Positions 8,742 through 17,877 of a stretch of DNA of 64,000 nucleotides are shown piece after piece. Source of the stretch: an uncultured bacterium (lineage in GTDB: Bacteria; Actinomycetota; Coriobacteriia; Coriobacteriales; Coriobacteriaceae); assembly GCA_905214525.1 (NCBI GenBank), contig CAJMMN010000003.1:62001-126000 (forward strand), given 5' to 3'. A program made the position numbers and the translations under genes. How positions within the stretch are numbered: the stretch's first letter is position 1; the number at the start of each line of letters is the position of its first letter. The notes beneath the pieces were generated by a model, which was given only the letters and a program-made list of their open reading frames with translations, did not search any database and had not been told where the DNA came from.

Positions 8742-9704
8742 GTGAGTGCGTTCTACTTCTTCTACGGAATCACGTTCGTCTTGGTTTGCATGGTGGCGGT
8801 GTGCGTATCGGTATGCACGTACCTCGTCTCACATCGAACAAGCTACTTGACGGTCTCAGCCTTCTTTTTCTTCGACATGCTCGAAAGCGCCATCGTATTC
8901 CTCGATGAGTATCAGGGCCGTAAGATGATGGCAGATATCCTCAGCAGGCAATTTCCCATGACTCACCCCATAACGAAACTCGTCCTATCGATTGGAATCA
9001 TGGCGAGCATGTGGGCATTTGCATTGGCGATCGTAAACAAGATGAGCCGGCTTCACATGCTCGTGCCCTGTATCGCCTTTTCTGCTTTCGAGGCCATGTC
9101 GCTTGTGTTGCAGCCCGATTCAATCAAACAACTCGCCTTTTATGCGTTGCGCTCCCTGTTCATGTTCGTGGCGTTTGGCATGATTTTCGTTTGCTACCGC
9201 AAAAGCAAGCCGTTGGCGCGAAAGAGCTTCTATGCACGCTACGGCAGGTTTCTTATTGTAATGGCTGTATTGACGGCGTTTGTTCTGATCGAGGATGTAC
9301 GCGTTCTCGGACTGAATATTGGGCGGATCGAAGTCACCGATTACCTGTATTTTTTCTACGGCAGAAACATCCCAGAGAACATCATGAGCGTGGTGGCCGC
9401 GATATATACCGTTCGTACGGCGTCGCAGATCTTGTCGTTGCGCTTTTCTGCTCCGCCCACAACGTTTGGCACCTCTGCCAAACAGATTGCGGAGGTCCGC
9501 TTTTCGGCATTCTGCGACCAGCACGATATCTCCGCGCGTGAACGCGAAGTGCTCGACCTTCTGCTCGATGGCCAGGATAACCGCGCCATAGCGAATGATT
9601 TGTTTATCTCTGTCGGCACGGTCAAATCGCATGTTCACACGATATTCCGTAAATGCGGTGTCTCATCGCGGTCCGAGCTTCTTCAGAGCTTTTGGGCAGG
9701 TTAA
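8742..9704 (+). CDS. Membrane-anchored LuxR-family transcriptional regulator
   Basis: This 320-residue protein is a paralogue of the regulator at the window start. About seven hydrophobic helices span residues 1-225 and share the motif VFLDEYQ with the first copy (IFFDEYN). The C-terminal LuxR HTH contains SAREREVLDLLLDGQDNRAI and GTVKSHVHTIFRKCGVSSR. It starts with GTG at 8742 after GAAAGG. An amidohydrolase follows 138 bases downstream, repeating the regulator-plus-amidohydrolase arrangement at 2-2855. It probably senses a membrane-soluble or extracytoplasmic cue (inference). Confidence 0.88.
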   Translation: MSAFYFFYGITFVLVCMVAVCVSVCTYLVSHRTSYLTVSAFFFFDMLESAIVFLDEYQGRKMMADILSRQFPMTHPITKLVLSIGIMASMWAFALAIVNKMSRLHMLVPCIAFSAFEAMSLVLQPDSIKQLAFYALRSLFMFVAFGMIFVCYRKSKPLARKSFYARYGRFLIVMAVLTAFVLIEDVRVLGLNIGRIEVTDYLYFFYGRNIPENIMSVVAAIYTVRTASQILSLRFSAPPTTFGTSAKQIAEVRFSAFCDQHDISAREREVLDLLLDGQDNRAIANDLFISVGTVKSHVHTIFRKCGVSSRSELLQSFWAG

Positions 9705-9842
9705 AGGCAGGGTTATAGGGGATATAAGCCTCCGCTTACGGCAATAACCCCGTTTGTGCAGGCAAGTTTATACCCGGGGGTGCTATTCAGGTGATAGCAA
9801 GCGTCGCGAAAGCGCGGCGATGTCAACAGAAAGGTGGGTTAC

Positions 9843-11645
9843 ATGAAGACCTCTATCCCTCCCGTTTCCCGTAGAAGCTTTCTCGGCCTGAGCACGTTGG
9901 GCGCCGCGGCTGTTGCGGTGGGTGCCGCCGGTTGCGCCAACAATTCTTCAAATGCCGGAAGCACCGGCAGCGCGAGTTCCGATAAGGCATCCATCGTCTT
10001 TCGTAACGGCACGATTCAGACGATGGTCAAAGAGGGCGACACCGCGGCCGCCCTGGCTGTCTCGGGCAACAAGATCGTATATGTAGGCGAAGACTCCGGT
10101 GTTGACGAGTACATCGATGACAACACGCGCGTCATCGATCTTGATGGCGGTATGGTGACCCCCGGCTTTATGGACGGCCATATCCACGCTCCGGGCAACT
10201 GGGTGACCGCGCTGTACGAGATCGATCTTACCAAGAGCACCACGATCGATGAGTATAAGAAGGTGATCAGTGATTTTGTAACCAAGCATCCCGATGATAA
10301 GGCTTACGTTGGCGGCTCGTTCATGATCAACGCCTTCGAGCAAGAGGATGGCACCAATCCCGGCCCCAACAAGTCCATCCTCGATGAGATCTGCTCCGAT
10401 AAGCCCATCTTGCTGACCGATGTTTCCCATCATTCGGTGTGGGTCAACAGCCGTGCGCTCGAGCTTGCGGGCATCGATAACGATACCCCCAATCCCACGG
10501 GCGGCATCATCACCCGCGATGCAAACGGCGAGGCGACTGGCTACTTGATCGATTCTGCTACCGAATTGGTGAGGGAGGTTGTCTCCGTCGAGCATACGCA
10601 CAAGGAGCTTGAGAACGCTATCGACAAGTACCAGCAGGTGGCTACGAAATACGGCATCACCGGCATTACCAACATAAGCGTCGTGGGAAAGTCTACGGCA
10701 GAGGATTGCCAGTTCTATACTGACCTTGAGAAAGATGGCAAGCTTAACCTGCGCATGCGAGTACTTCCTACCATTGTGCCCGGCATGACGGCTAAAGAGG
10801 CCCTTAAAACCGTGAAGGACCTCAAGAAGTTCGATAGCAACATGATCTCTACCGGTACGGTCAAGATCTACTCCGATGGCGTTACCGAGGGCGGCAGCGC
10901 CGTGATGCTCGAGCCATATACCTCCGCCGCCGGTAAGGGCGATAGCTGGTACGGCGAGTCCGTCTGGGATAAGCGGGAGTTCAGCGACATGGTGGCCGCC
11001 CTCGACAAAGAGGGTGTTCAGATTCATGTTCACGCGATCGGCGACGGCGCCGTCCACAATACACTCGATGCCTACGAGCGCTGCGTCAAGGAGAACGGCG
11101 AGCGCGATGATCGCCGCAACACCATGACGCATGTGTGCGCAATCACCGACGAGGACATTCAGCGCGTCGCCGATCTCGACATCGTGTGCGCGCTGCAGTT
11201 CCTGTGGATGTATCACGATTCTTTGTGCGACCTCGAGATCGCCATGGTGGGCGAGGATCGCGCCATGAAGTTCTACCCCGTCAAGAACATGCTCGAGGCC
11301 GGCTGCTTTATCTCCGGTGCGAGCGATGGCCCGGTCACCGGCTATGCGCCGCTCGAGGAGATCGAGGTGGCCGTTACGCGCAACAGCCCGTTTCCCGAGG
11401 AGGAGGACACCGATATGTACCGTTGGCCCGAGCAGGCCATCACGGCATATCAGGCGCTCGAGGCATATACCAAAAACGTTGCCTTCGAGAACTACATGGA
11501 GGATAAAATCGGTACGCTCGAGGTGGGCAAGCTCGCCGACCTCACGGTGCTCGACCAAGACATCCTTAATTGCGATCCCAAGAAGATCTCCGATACCAAG
11601 GTTCTGTTCACTGTCTCCGATGGCCGTATCGTATACGAGGGATAA
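9843..11645 (+). CDS. Exported amidohydrolase lipoprotein, YtcJ-like
   Basis: The 600-residue protein begins with a Tat-type signal (SRRSFLGLSTLGAAAVAVG) ending in the lipobox AAGC, so it is probably lipid-anchored outside the membrane. The enzyme domain shows the metal motif DGHIHAPGNW, HAIGDGAVH and the C-terminal IGTLEVGKLADLTVLD. It is homologous along its length to the cytoplasmic amidohydrolase at 1227-2855 but carries the export signal. The start at 9843 follows AAAGGTGGG; an upstream in-frame GTG at 9834 lies within that site. The substrate is unknown. Confidence 0.9.
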   Translation: MKTSIPPVSRRSFLGLSTLGAAAVAVGAAGCANNSSNAGSTGSASSDKASIVFRNGTIQTMVKEGDTAAALAVSGNKIVYVGEDSGVDEYIDDNTRVIDLDGGMVTPGFMDGHIHAPGNWVTALYEIDLTKSTTIDEYKKVISDFVTKHPDDKAYVGGSFMINAFEQEDGTNPGPNKSILDEICSDKPILLTDVSHHSVWVNSRALELAGIDNDTPNPTGGIITRDANGEATGYLIDSATELVREVVSVEHTHKELENAIDKYQQVATKYGITGITNISVVGKSTAEDCQFYTDLEKDGKLNLRMRVLPTIVPGMTAKEALKTVKDLKKFDSNMISTGTVKIYSDGVTEGGSAVMLEPYTSAAGKGDSWYGESVWDKREFSDMVAALDKEGVQIHVHAIGDGAVHNTLDAYERCVKENGERDDRRNTMTHVCAITDEDIQRVADLDIVCALQFLWMYHDSLCDLEIAMVGEDRAMKFYPVKNMLEAGCFISGASDGPVTGYAPLEEIEVAVTRNSPFPEEEDTDMYRWPEQAITAYQALEAYTKNVAFENYMEDKIGTLEVGKLADLTVLDQDILNCDPKKISDTKVLFTVSDGRIVYEG

Positions 11646-11725
11646 TCGGTCGATTGAGGTGAAGAACGGACGATCTGCTCGGCAGAACGCTTGGTTGCCA
11701 GCCGTCGTCGCGATTTAGCACAGGC

Positions 11726-11762
11726 CGCCGCGGACGCGTGAGCGTCCGTGGCGCGCTTTTTT
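11726..11762 (+). terminator. Terminator after the exported amidohydrolase
   Basis: The stem CGCCGCGGACGC pairs with GCGTCCGTGGCG, followed by GCGCTTTTTT. It ends the plus-strand LuxR-amidohydrolase unit. Confidence 0.85.
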
Positions 11763-11918
11763 GCGGTGGTCATTGGGGGCGTTCTTAAACGACTAGCCAA
11801 ACAAGAGCGTTCCCAACGACTACCCCAAGGAATGTCCCAGACTGCCGGCAGAAAAGGAACGTCCCCAACTGCCGCATCCGGAGCAAGACGGCGCCGCAGG
11901 TAGAGGACGGACAGCGAG
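11763..11918. other. Intergenic sequence with short repeated blocks
   Basis: No gene is seen. The blocks GGAATGTCCCAGACTGCCG and GGAACGTCCCCAACTGCCG are near repeats of each other, and the last ~25 bases (from CGCCGCAGGTAGAG) are shared with the second copy of repeat family B near 49056. Confidence 0.5.
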
Positions 11919-12057
11919 CGGGCCACATTTGAGACAAGGTGACGTGAAACGAAAGGGCGCTGACCTTCTGGTCGCGCCCTTGAAGTTGAACGTCAGATTG
12001 TCCAAATGCGGCCCGCGCAGCGTCGGCCGGTCCGCCGTTCGGTAGAACGGCGGAACC
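11919..12057 (-). repeat. Structured repeat family B, copy 1
   Basis: On the minus strand, directly after the DAHP synthase stop, lie a hairpin (GGTTCCGCCGTTC stem, 12029-12057) and then a long nested stem-loop (11919-12015). Its outer stem pairs GGGCCGCATTTG with CAAATGTGGCCC, the middle stem TGACG with CGTCA, and the inner stem GGGCGC with GCGCCC around ACCAGAAGGT. Copy 2 at 49083-49221 keeps the fold with different paired bases. It may serve as a 3' end or a structured RNA. Confidence 0.75.
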
Positions 12058-13088
12058 TAAACACGCTCTGCGATCTCGTGGATGAGGTAGTCGGTCTTTT
12101 CCCAGCCCAGGCACGGATCGGTGATCGACTTGCCAAAGACGCCGCCGTCGACCGGCTGGTTGCCGTCCTCCAGGTAGGACTCGATCATAAAGCCCTTGAC
12201 CAGCTTGGAGATGGATTCGTTGCGGCGGCAGCTGTCGAGCACCTCCTTGCAAATGCGATACTGCTCCAGCGGACGCTTGCCCGAGTTGTCATGGTTGCAG
12301 TCGATGACCGCCGCCGGATTGGCGTAGCCGGCGTGCTCGGTATAGCGCTCGGCCAGGCGCTCCAGGTGCTCGTAGTGGTAGTTGGGGTAGGTGCGCCCAT
12401 CGAGGCCGATGTAGCCGCGCATGACGGCGTGCGCGAGCGGGTTGCCATCGCACTCGACCTCCCAGTTGCGGAAGATGAAGCTCTGGTGCGCCTGCGCGGC
12501 GTAAATAGAGTTGAGCATGACGGTGGTGGAACCGGCGGTGGGGTTCTTCATGCCCACGGGCACCGAAATGCCGCTCGACACCAGGCGATGCTCCTGGTTT
12601 TCGACCGAGCGCGCGCCCACGGCAACATAGCTCAACAGGTCAACGAGGTACTGGTAGTTGGACGGATAGAGCATCTCGTCGGCGGTGAAGAAGCCCGTTT
12701 CCTCAATAACACGCAGATGCATATGGCGGATGGCCTTGACGCCCTCGAGCAGGTCGTCGGGAGCCTCGGGGTTGGGGTTGTGCAGAAGGCCCTTGTAACC
12801 GGTGCCCTTGGTACGCGGCTTATTGGTGTAGACGCGCGGAATGATGATGAGCCTGTCCTTGACCTCTTCAGCGACCTTGGCCAGTCGGTTCATGTACTCA
12901 AGCACCGAGTCCTCGCGGTCGGCAGAGCACGGGCCAATGATGAGCACCTTGCGAGCGTCCTCGCCGGTAAAGACCTTGGCGACCTCGGCGTCGAATGCCT
13001 GCTTTTTGGCAGTAAGCTCGGCGGAAAGCGGCATTTCCTCGCGGATCTCCATAGGGATCGGCAGCCTGCGTTTGAATTCCATGGCCAT
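12057..13088 (-). CDS. aroG: 3-deoxy-7-phosphoheptulonate (DAHP) synthase, class I
   Basis: Condenses phosphoenolpyruvate and erythrose 4-phosphate, the first step of the shikimate pathway. The 343 residues match the AroF/AroG/AroH type, with LIIGPCSADREDSVLEYMNR, the substrate motif YTNKPRTKGTGYKG and VSSGISVPVGMKNPT. The ATG at 13088 lies 7 bases after GAGGAGG; a second in-frame ATG is two codons in. It stands alone, with no other shikimate genes nearby. The symbol is by similarity to the E. coli isoenzymes, which cannot be told apart here. Confidence 0.93.
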   Translation of the reverse strand: MAMEFKRRLPIPMEIREEMPLSAELTAKKQAFDAEVAKVFTGEDARKVLIIGPCSADREDSVLEYMNRLAKVAEEVKDRLIIIPRVYTNKPRTKGTGYKGLLHNPNPEAPDDLLEGVKAIRHMHLRVIEETGFFTADEMLYPSNYQYLVDLLSYVAVGARSVENQEHRLVSSGISVPVGMKNPTAGSTTVMLNSIYAAQAHQSFIFRNWEVECDGNPLAHAVMRGYIGLDGRTYPNYHYEHLERLAERYTEHAGYANPAAVIDCNHDNSGKRPLEQYRICKEVLDSCRRNESISKLVKGFMIESYLEDGNQPVDGGVFGKSITDPCLGWEKTDYLIHEIAERV

Positions 13089-13175
13089 AGGGGCCTCCTC
13101 AATCTATAGAAAGAGCAATAAGCGTATTGTCGAATGCCCGGCATTATCCGCTGTCGCACTCTAAAGTGCAAGCGA

Positions 13176-13226
13176 AACCTGCCGAAAAGGGACAGGTTTA
13201 TTTTGGTCGGTTTTATCTGGGGAAAT
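13176..13226 (+). repeat. Repeat family E, copy 1 (degenerate)
   Basis: Has the block GCCGAAAAGGGACAGGTTTA followed by TTTTGGTCGG and TTTTATCTGGGGAAA. The same block recurs six more times in the window. In this copy one arm is mutated (GTCGG for GCAGG). Confidence 0.8.
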
Positions 13227-13292
13227 GTCGGCACTCGCCGGAAGGGGGGCCGGCGTACGACATGCTGGAGCAAGTTGGATCTTCTGCGGCAT

Positions 13293-13532
13293 ACCCCGTG
13301 GACAAAAAATGACAAATATGAGTACTGTTGCTAGCTTAGTATCATATCGACCTTATAAGATATTAGACACAACAGTAAATATGTTCATTAACGTTGGCAC
13401 GCAGAAGCATGCTACCGGGCGTTTTGATCAATTTGAAGGCATATCTAGGCCGCAAAGACGTCGTTTGGGGCAGTTTTGGCTGTTACTAAAAAGGTGACAG
13501 TACTCATATTTGCCATTTTTTGTCCACGGGGT
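13293..13532. mobile_element. 240-bp element with 36-bp terminal inverted repeats (MITE-like)
   Basis: The ends at 13293-13328 and 13497-13532 are inverted repeats of 36 bases with one mismatch, beginning ACCCCGTGGACAAAAAATG. The inside is AT-rich compared with the flanks and has no plausible gene. The size and long TIRs fit a non-autonomous element; a transcribed giant hairpin is the alternative. No clear target-site duplication was seen. Confidence 0.6.
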
Positions 13533-13591
13533 CTGGATGGCGCCGTCAATCAGGTCTCAGGGGAGGCGTTTCGAGGCCCAAAGGACACAAT

Positions 13592-13628
13592 ACGGGGGCG
13601 CAGGTTCATTCTGCGCCCCCGTTTTTTT
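13592..13628 (+). terminator. Hairpin with T-run between the ABC operon and the upstream element
   Basis: The stem ACGGGGGCGCAG pairs with CTGCGCCCCCGT and is followed by TTTTTTT on the plus strand. The nearby genes read leftward, so it may act bidirectionally after the ABC operon ending at 13655, or it may belong to the element next to it. Confidence 0.65.
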
Positions 13629-13654
13629 GGTATTGCTGCTGTTTGCCGCCGGTT

Positions 13655-15511
13655 TTACGCCGCCTCGTCGAACTGCGAGTTATACAGATCGGCGTAGAAG
13701 CCGCCCCGGGCGAGCAGCTCGTCGTGCGTGCCCTTCTCGACGATGTCGCCGTCGCGAATTACCAAGATCACGTCGGCGTTGCGGATCGTGGACAGGCGGT
13801 GCGCGATGACAAAGCTCGTGCGGCCCTGCATCAGCGCATCCATGGCGCGCTGGATGAGCTCCTCGGTGCGGGTATCGACGTTGGAGGTCGCCTCGTCCAG
13901 AATCAGCGCCGGGCGGTCGGCCAAAATGGCACGGGCGATGGTCACGAGCTGGCGCTGACCCTGCGACAGGTTCGTGCCCTCCTCGTTGATCATAAAGTCG
14001 TAGCCGCCGGCGAGCGTATGGATAAAGTGGTCGCAGCGTGCGGCGCGTGCAGCGGCCTCAACCTCGGCGTCGGTCGCATCGGAGCGTCCGTAGCGGATGT
14101 TCTCGCGGATGGTGCCGTTAAACAGCCAGGTATCCTGCAGCACCATGGCAAATTCGCCGCGAAGTGCCGCGCGGTCCCAGTCACGCACGTCAATGCCCTC
14201 GACGCGCAGCGAGCCGCCGTCCACATCGTAGAAGCGCTGCAGCAGCTTAATGAGCGTGGTCTTGCCGGCGCCGGTGGGGCCGACGATGGCAATGGTTTGG
14301 CCGGGCTGCGCCTCGCAGCTAAAGTCGTGGATGATGGTCTTGTCGGGCGTGTAGCCAAACTTGACATGGTCGAACTCCACGTGGCCGGGGCGCTTCTCGG
14401 GAATCTGCGCGTCGGCCTTCTGCTCTTCCTCGGGCGCGGCCAGGAACTCAAACACGCGCTCGGTGGCGGCGGCCATCGACTGCATCGTGTTGCTCACGTT
14501 GCCCAGCTGCTGCACCGGCTGCGTAAAGTTGCGAACGTACTGGATAAAGCTCTGAATGTCGCCGGGCGTGGCATTGCCGGTCAGCGCGAGCTGCGCGCCT
14601 ACCACGACGACGCCCACGTAGCCCATGTTGCCCACCAGACTCATAAGCGGCATCATCAAGCCCGACAGGAACTGCGAGCGCCAGCCGCTAATAAAGAGTC
14701 GGTCGTTTTGGCGGTCGAACTCCTCGATTGAGGCCTCGGCGCGGTCGAACACCTGGATGACGTTCTGGCCGGCAAAGTCCTCCTCGATAATGCCGTTGAC
14801 GGTGCCAAGGACTTGCTGTTGCTCGCGGAAGTACGGCTGCGAGAAGTGAATCATCACGGTCAGGATAATCGCGGCGGCCGGCAGCGTGAGCACGGTGACG
14901 CCGGTAAGCGGCAGGCTGATCGAAAGCATCATGACGAGCACGCCGATAATCTGCGTCACTGACGTGATGAGCTGCGTCACACTCTGGTTGAGCGACTGGC
15001 CGAGCGTATCGACGTCGTTGGTGATGCGACTGAGTACGTCGCCCTTGCTGTGGCCGTTGAAGTAACTCATCGGAACGACGGCGATCTTGGCGGCGATCTC
15101 CTTGCGCATGCGATAACAAATTTTTTGCGTGACGCCGGTCATGAGCCAGCCTTGGATCAGGCTGCAGGCAGAGCTCGCCAGATACAGACAGAGCAAAAAG
15201 CCGAGCGTCTTGGCGATCCAGGCAAAGTCGACATCGCCGGTGCCGTTGACCTTGGCAACCAAGCCCTCAAACAGCTTAGTCGTAACCTGGCCGAGCACCT
15301 TGGGCCCCACAATGTTAAAGATGACCGAGCACACGGCAAAGGCGACGGCGGTAAACACGGCAATCTTGTGCTGGCCGATATAGCCGAGCAGCTGCCTCAT
15401 GGTGCCCTTAAAGTCCTTGGCCTTTTCGCCGCGGCCCATGCCACCCATGCGGCCCATGGGACCGCGCCGGCGGGTGGGCTTGGGAATCTGAGTCTTGGTC
15501 TTGTCTGCCAT
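13655..15511 (-). CDS. ABC exporter half-transporter, canonical-site subunit
   Basis: Membrane-fused ABC transporter of 618 residues with six N-terminal TM helices and an ATPase domain from about residue 370. Walker A is GPTGAGKTT, the signature LSQGQ and Walker B LILDEATSNVD with the catalytic Glu; the switch is AHRLST. Its start overlaps the stop of the upstream ABC gene (TAATG), so the two are translationally coupled and should form a heterodimer. The family exports drugs or lipophilic compounds. It is controlled by the MarR gene at the head of the operon (inference). Confidence 0.93.
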   Translation of the reverse strand: MADKTKTQIPKPTRRRGPMGRMGGMGRGEKAKDFKGTMRQLLGYIGQHKIAVFTAVAFAVCSVIFNIVGPKVLGQVTTKLFEGLVAKVNGTGDVDFAWIAKTLGFLLCLYLASSACSLIQGWLMTGVTQKICYRMRKEIAAKIAVVPMSYFNGHSKGDVLSRITNDVDTLGQSLNQSVTQLITSVTQIIGVLVMMLSISLPLTGVTVLTLPAAAIILTVMIHFSQPYFREQQQVLGTVNGIIEEDFAGQNVIQVFDRAEASIEEFDRQNDRLFISGWRSQFLSGLMMPLMSLVGNMGYVGVVVVGAQLALTGNATPGDIQSFIQYVRNFTQPVQQLGNVSNTMQSMAAATERVFEFLAAPEEEQKADAQIPEKRPGHVEFDHVKFGYTPDKTIIHDFSCEAQPGQTIAIVGPTGAGKTTLIKLLQRFYDVDGGSLRVEGIDVRDWDRAALRGEFAMVLQDTWLFNGTIRENIRYGRSDATDAEVEAAARAARCDHFIHTLAGGYDFMINEEGTNLSQGQRQLVTIARAILADRPALILDEATSNVDTRTEELIQRAMDALMQGRTSFVIAHRLSTIRNADVILVIRDGDIVEKGTHDELLARGGFYADLYNSQFDEAA

Positions 15512-17877
15512 TAGCGCTCGCCTCCTTCCATGACGGCTTCAATTTCTTCTTGGGTGAGCCCCAGCTCCTCGGCGGAAAGCTGCGACTGTGCGATCTCCAG
15601 GTACGCTGGGCAGCTGTGCAGCAGCTCCTCGTGCGTACCGGTGCCCACCACGTGGCCGTCGTCGAGCACGATGATCTGGTCGGCGTGCATGATGGTCGCG
15701 ATGCGCTGGGCCACGACCACGAGCGCGGCGTCGGTAACGTTTTTGGCAAGCTCCTCGCGCAGGCGCGCGTCTGTTTTGTAGTCGAGGGCGCTAAACGAGT
15801 CATCGAACACCACGACCTCGGGCTTTTTGGCCAACGCGCGTGCGATGGCCAGACGCTGGCGCTGGCCGCCCGAGACATTGGAGCCGCCCTGGCTGATGGG
15901 GGAGCCGTAGCCGCCCTCGCGCTCGGCGATAAAGTCTTCCGCCTGGGCGACGCGTGCTGCCTGGCGCATATCCTCGTCACTTACCATGTCGCCGGCAAAC
16001 TTGAGGTTGCTCTCGATGGTGCCCGAGAACAGGCGCCCCTGCTGCGGGATGTAACCAATGCGGCGGCGAAGCTCGGAAAGGGTCATATCGCGCACGTCGA
16101 TGCCGTCGAGCGAAATGTTGCCGCCGGTGACGTCGTATAGGCGCGGGATGAGCTGCACAAGCGTGGACTTGCCCGAGCCCGTGGAACCAATGATGCCGAG
16201 CATCTGGCCGGCATGCGTGGTGAAGTTCACGCCGCTGATGACATCGGCGCGGGCATCGGGATACTGGAAGCTCACGTCACGGAAGGTGAGCTCGCCGCGC
16301 GGCGTGCTGGCCGCGGGCAGTTTGGGCGAGGCGGGGTCGTTGATGCTCGTGGGGCAGGTGATGACCTCTTCCACGCGCTCGGCTGCGACCTCGGCGCGGG
16401 GCAGGATGACCGAAACCATGGTGAGGATCATAAACGCCATGACGATCTGCATGGTATAGGAGATAAACGCCATCATGTTGCCGACCTGCATCACGCCGTC
16501 GGACACGCCCTGGGCGCCAAACCAGACGATAAGCACGGTGATGCAGTTCATGACGAGCATCATGAGCGGCATCATAAAGCTCATGGCGCGGTTGGTGTAG
16601 AGCTGCGTGGTCATTAGGTCGAGCGAAGCCTTGTCAAAACGCTCGAGCTCATGCTCTTCGCGGTTGAACGAGCGGATGGGCATAAGACCGTCGAGCAGCT
16701 CGCGGGCGGTAAGGTTCACACGGTCCACAAAGCTCTGCATCTTTTTGAACTTGGGCATGGTGAGGCCCATGAGCACGCCGACGACGGCCGAGACCGCGAT
16801 GATGGCCACGGCGATGGTCCACTCCAGGCCGGTGTGGTTGGCCAGGACACGCATGACAGCGACGATGCCCATGACGGGGGCCATCAGGCACATGCGGATG
16901 AACAGGGTTGCGGCCATCTGGATCTGCTGAATGTCGTTGGTGCAGCGGGTGATGAGCGAGGCCTGGCTAAACTTGCCCACCTCGGCCGGCGAGAAGTGCA
17001 TAACCTTGTTGAAGGTCTCGCGGCGCAGGTCGCGGGCGATGGAGCAGGCGGTGCGCGAAGCCACGGCGCCGGTCAGGATGGTGGCAACGAGCGACACCAG
17101 GCACAGGCCAAACATTGTGGTCGCCATGCGGCTAAGGTAAGCGTTCTGCACGTCGGCGGGGTCGATGCCCTGTGCCTTGTACTCGTCCTGTACATAGCTC
17201 ACGGCGCGTTGGGTGACGATGGAGCCCGACATGGAGCCCATTTTGTCAGCCATCTCGTTGGCGCCTTCGACGAGCTTGCTTTGGTCTACCAGACCGCCCT
17301 CGATGCCCAGACGCAGGCTCTTCATGGTGATTTTGCCGCCGTCGGCATCAATCTGCTTTTGCATGTTCTGTGCCGCTGCGGCCTTCTGCTGCATCTCGGC
17401 GAGCTGCTCGGGCGTCATCGCCGCCATCTGCTCGGGGGTGGGCATGGCCTGGGCGGCGCTGTTGTCTTGTTCGTTGGACGTGCCCATCATGTCGCCCATG
17501 GAACTGGCGTCGATGCCCTGATTGAGCGAAAGGACGACGGTTTCGGGCAGGCTCATAATGTCGGCAATCTTGCCTCCATCGGCACGCTCTTCCTCGGTGC
17601 CCTTGTACGTGCGAATGCCGTTTTTGTCTGCCTTGCCAAACGCAGCTTCTGCCGTCTTGGCGTCCTTGGCGCTCATGAAGAGTTCGAGGTCATCGAGCGA
17701 TTCGGCGCGGATGGTGTCGGGTACGGGCGAAGCAATACCGCCCTGCTGCACGCCCACGTCGACGATGTCGCTCATATAGGTAGGCAGCGCCAGATCGGCG
17801 TTGCAGCTGATTACGATGAGTACGATAGCCGTGAGTAGCGCCAGGATATGCTTTTTAAAGAGCTTGAGAATCCTCAC
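15511..17877 (-). CDS. ABC exporter half-transporter, degenerate-site subunit with large insertion
   Basis: A 788-residue partner of the next gene, about 170 residues longer than usual. The extra part (about residues 55-225, rich in Gln, Met and Ala) lies between TM1 and TM2, probably outside the cell. Walker A is GSTGSGKST and the signature VSGGQ is canonical, but Walker B reads VVVFDDSFSALD with Asp for the catalytic Glu, and the switch His is Gln (VAQRIAT). This is the pattern of the non-hydrolysing site in heterodimeric exporters. It starts with GTG overlapping the MarR stop (GTGA). Confidence 0.92.
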   Translation of the reverse strand: MRILKLFKKHILALLTAIVLIVISCNADLALPTYMSDIVDVGVQQGGIASPVPDTIRAESLDDLELFMSAKDAKTAEAAFGKADKNGIRTYKGTEEERADGGKIADIMSLPETVVLSLNQGIDASSMGDMMGTSNEQDNSAAQAMPTPEQMAAMTPEQLAEMQQKAAAAQNMQKQIDADGGKITMKSLRLGIEGGLVDQSKLVEGANEMADKMGSMSGSIVTQRAVSYVQDEYKAQGIDPADVQNAYLSRMATTMFGLCLVSLVATILTGAVASRTACSIARDLRRETFNKVMHFSPAEVGKFSQASLITRCTNDIQQIQMAATLFIRMCLMAPVMGIVAVMRVLANHTGLEWTIAVAIIAVSAVVGVLMGLTMPKFKKMQSFVDRVNLTARELLDGLMPIRSFNREEHELERFDKASLDLMTTQLYTNRAMSFMMPLMMLVMNCITVLIVWFGAQGVSDGVMQVGNMMAFISYTMQIVMAFMILTMVSVILPRAEVAAERVEEVITCPTSINDPASPKLPAASTPRGELTFRDVSFQYPDARADVISGVNFTTHAGQMLGIIGSTGSGKSTLVQLIPRLYDVTGGNISLDGIDVRDMTLSELRRRIGYIPQQGRLFSGTIESNLKFAGDMVSDEDMRQAARVAQAEDFIAEREGGYGSPISQGGSNVSGGQRQRLAIARALAKKPEVVVFDDSFSALDYKTDARLREELAKNVTDAALVVVAQRIATIMHADQIIVLDDGHVVGTGTHEELLHSCPAYLEIAQSQLSAEELGLTQEEIEAVMEGGER

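Noticed and set aside
12006..13109. 367-codon frame opposite DAHP synthase
   Set aside because: Shadow of the synthase on the other strand; no domain pattern, composition of Val/Asp/His typical for antisense frames.
16651..17838. 395-codon frame opposite the first ABC exporter gene
   Set aside because: His/Ala/Gly-rich shadow, no motifs; the ABC frame has full Walker and signature motifs.
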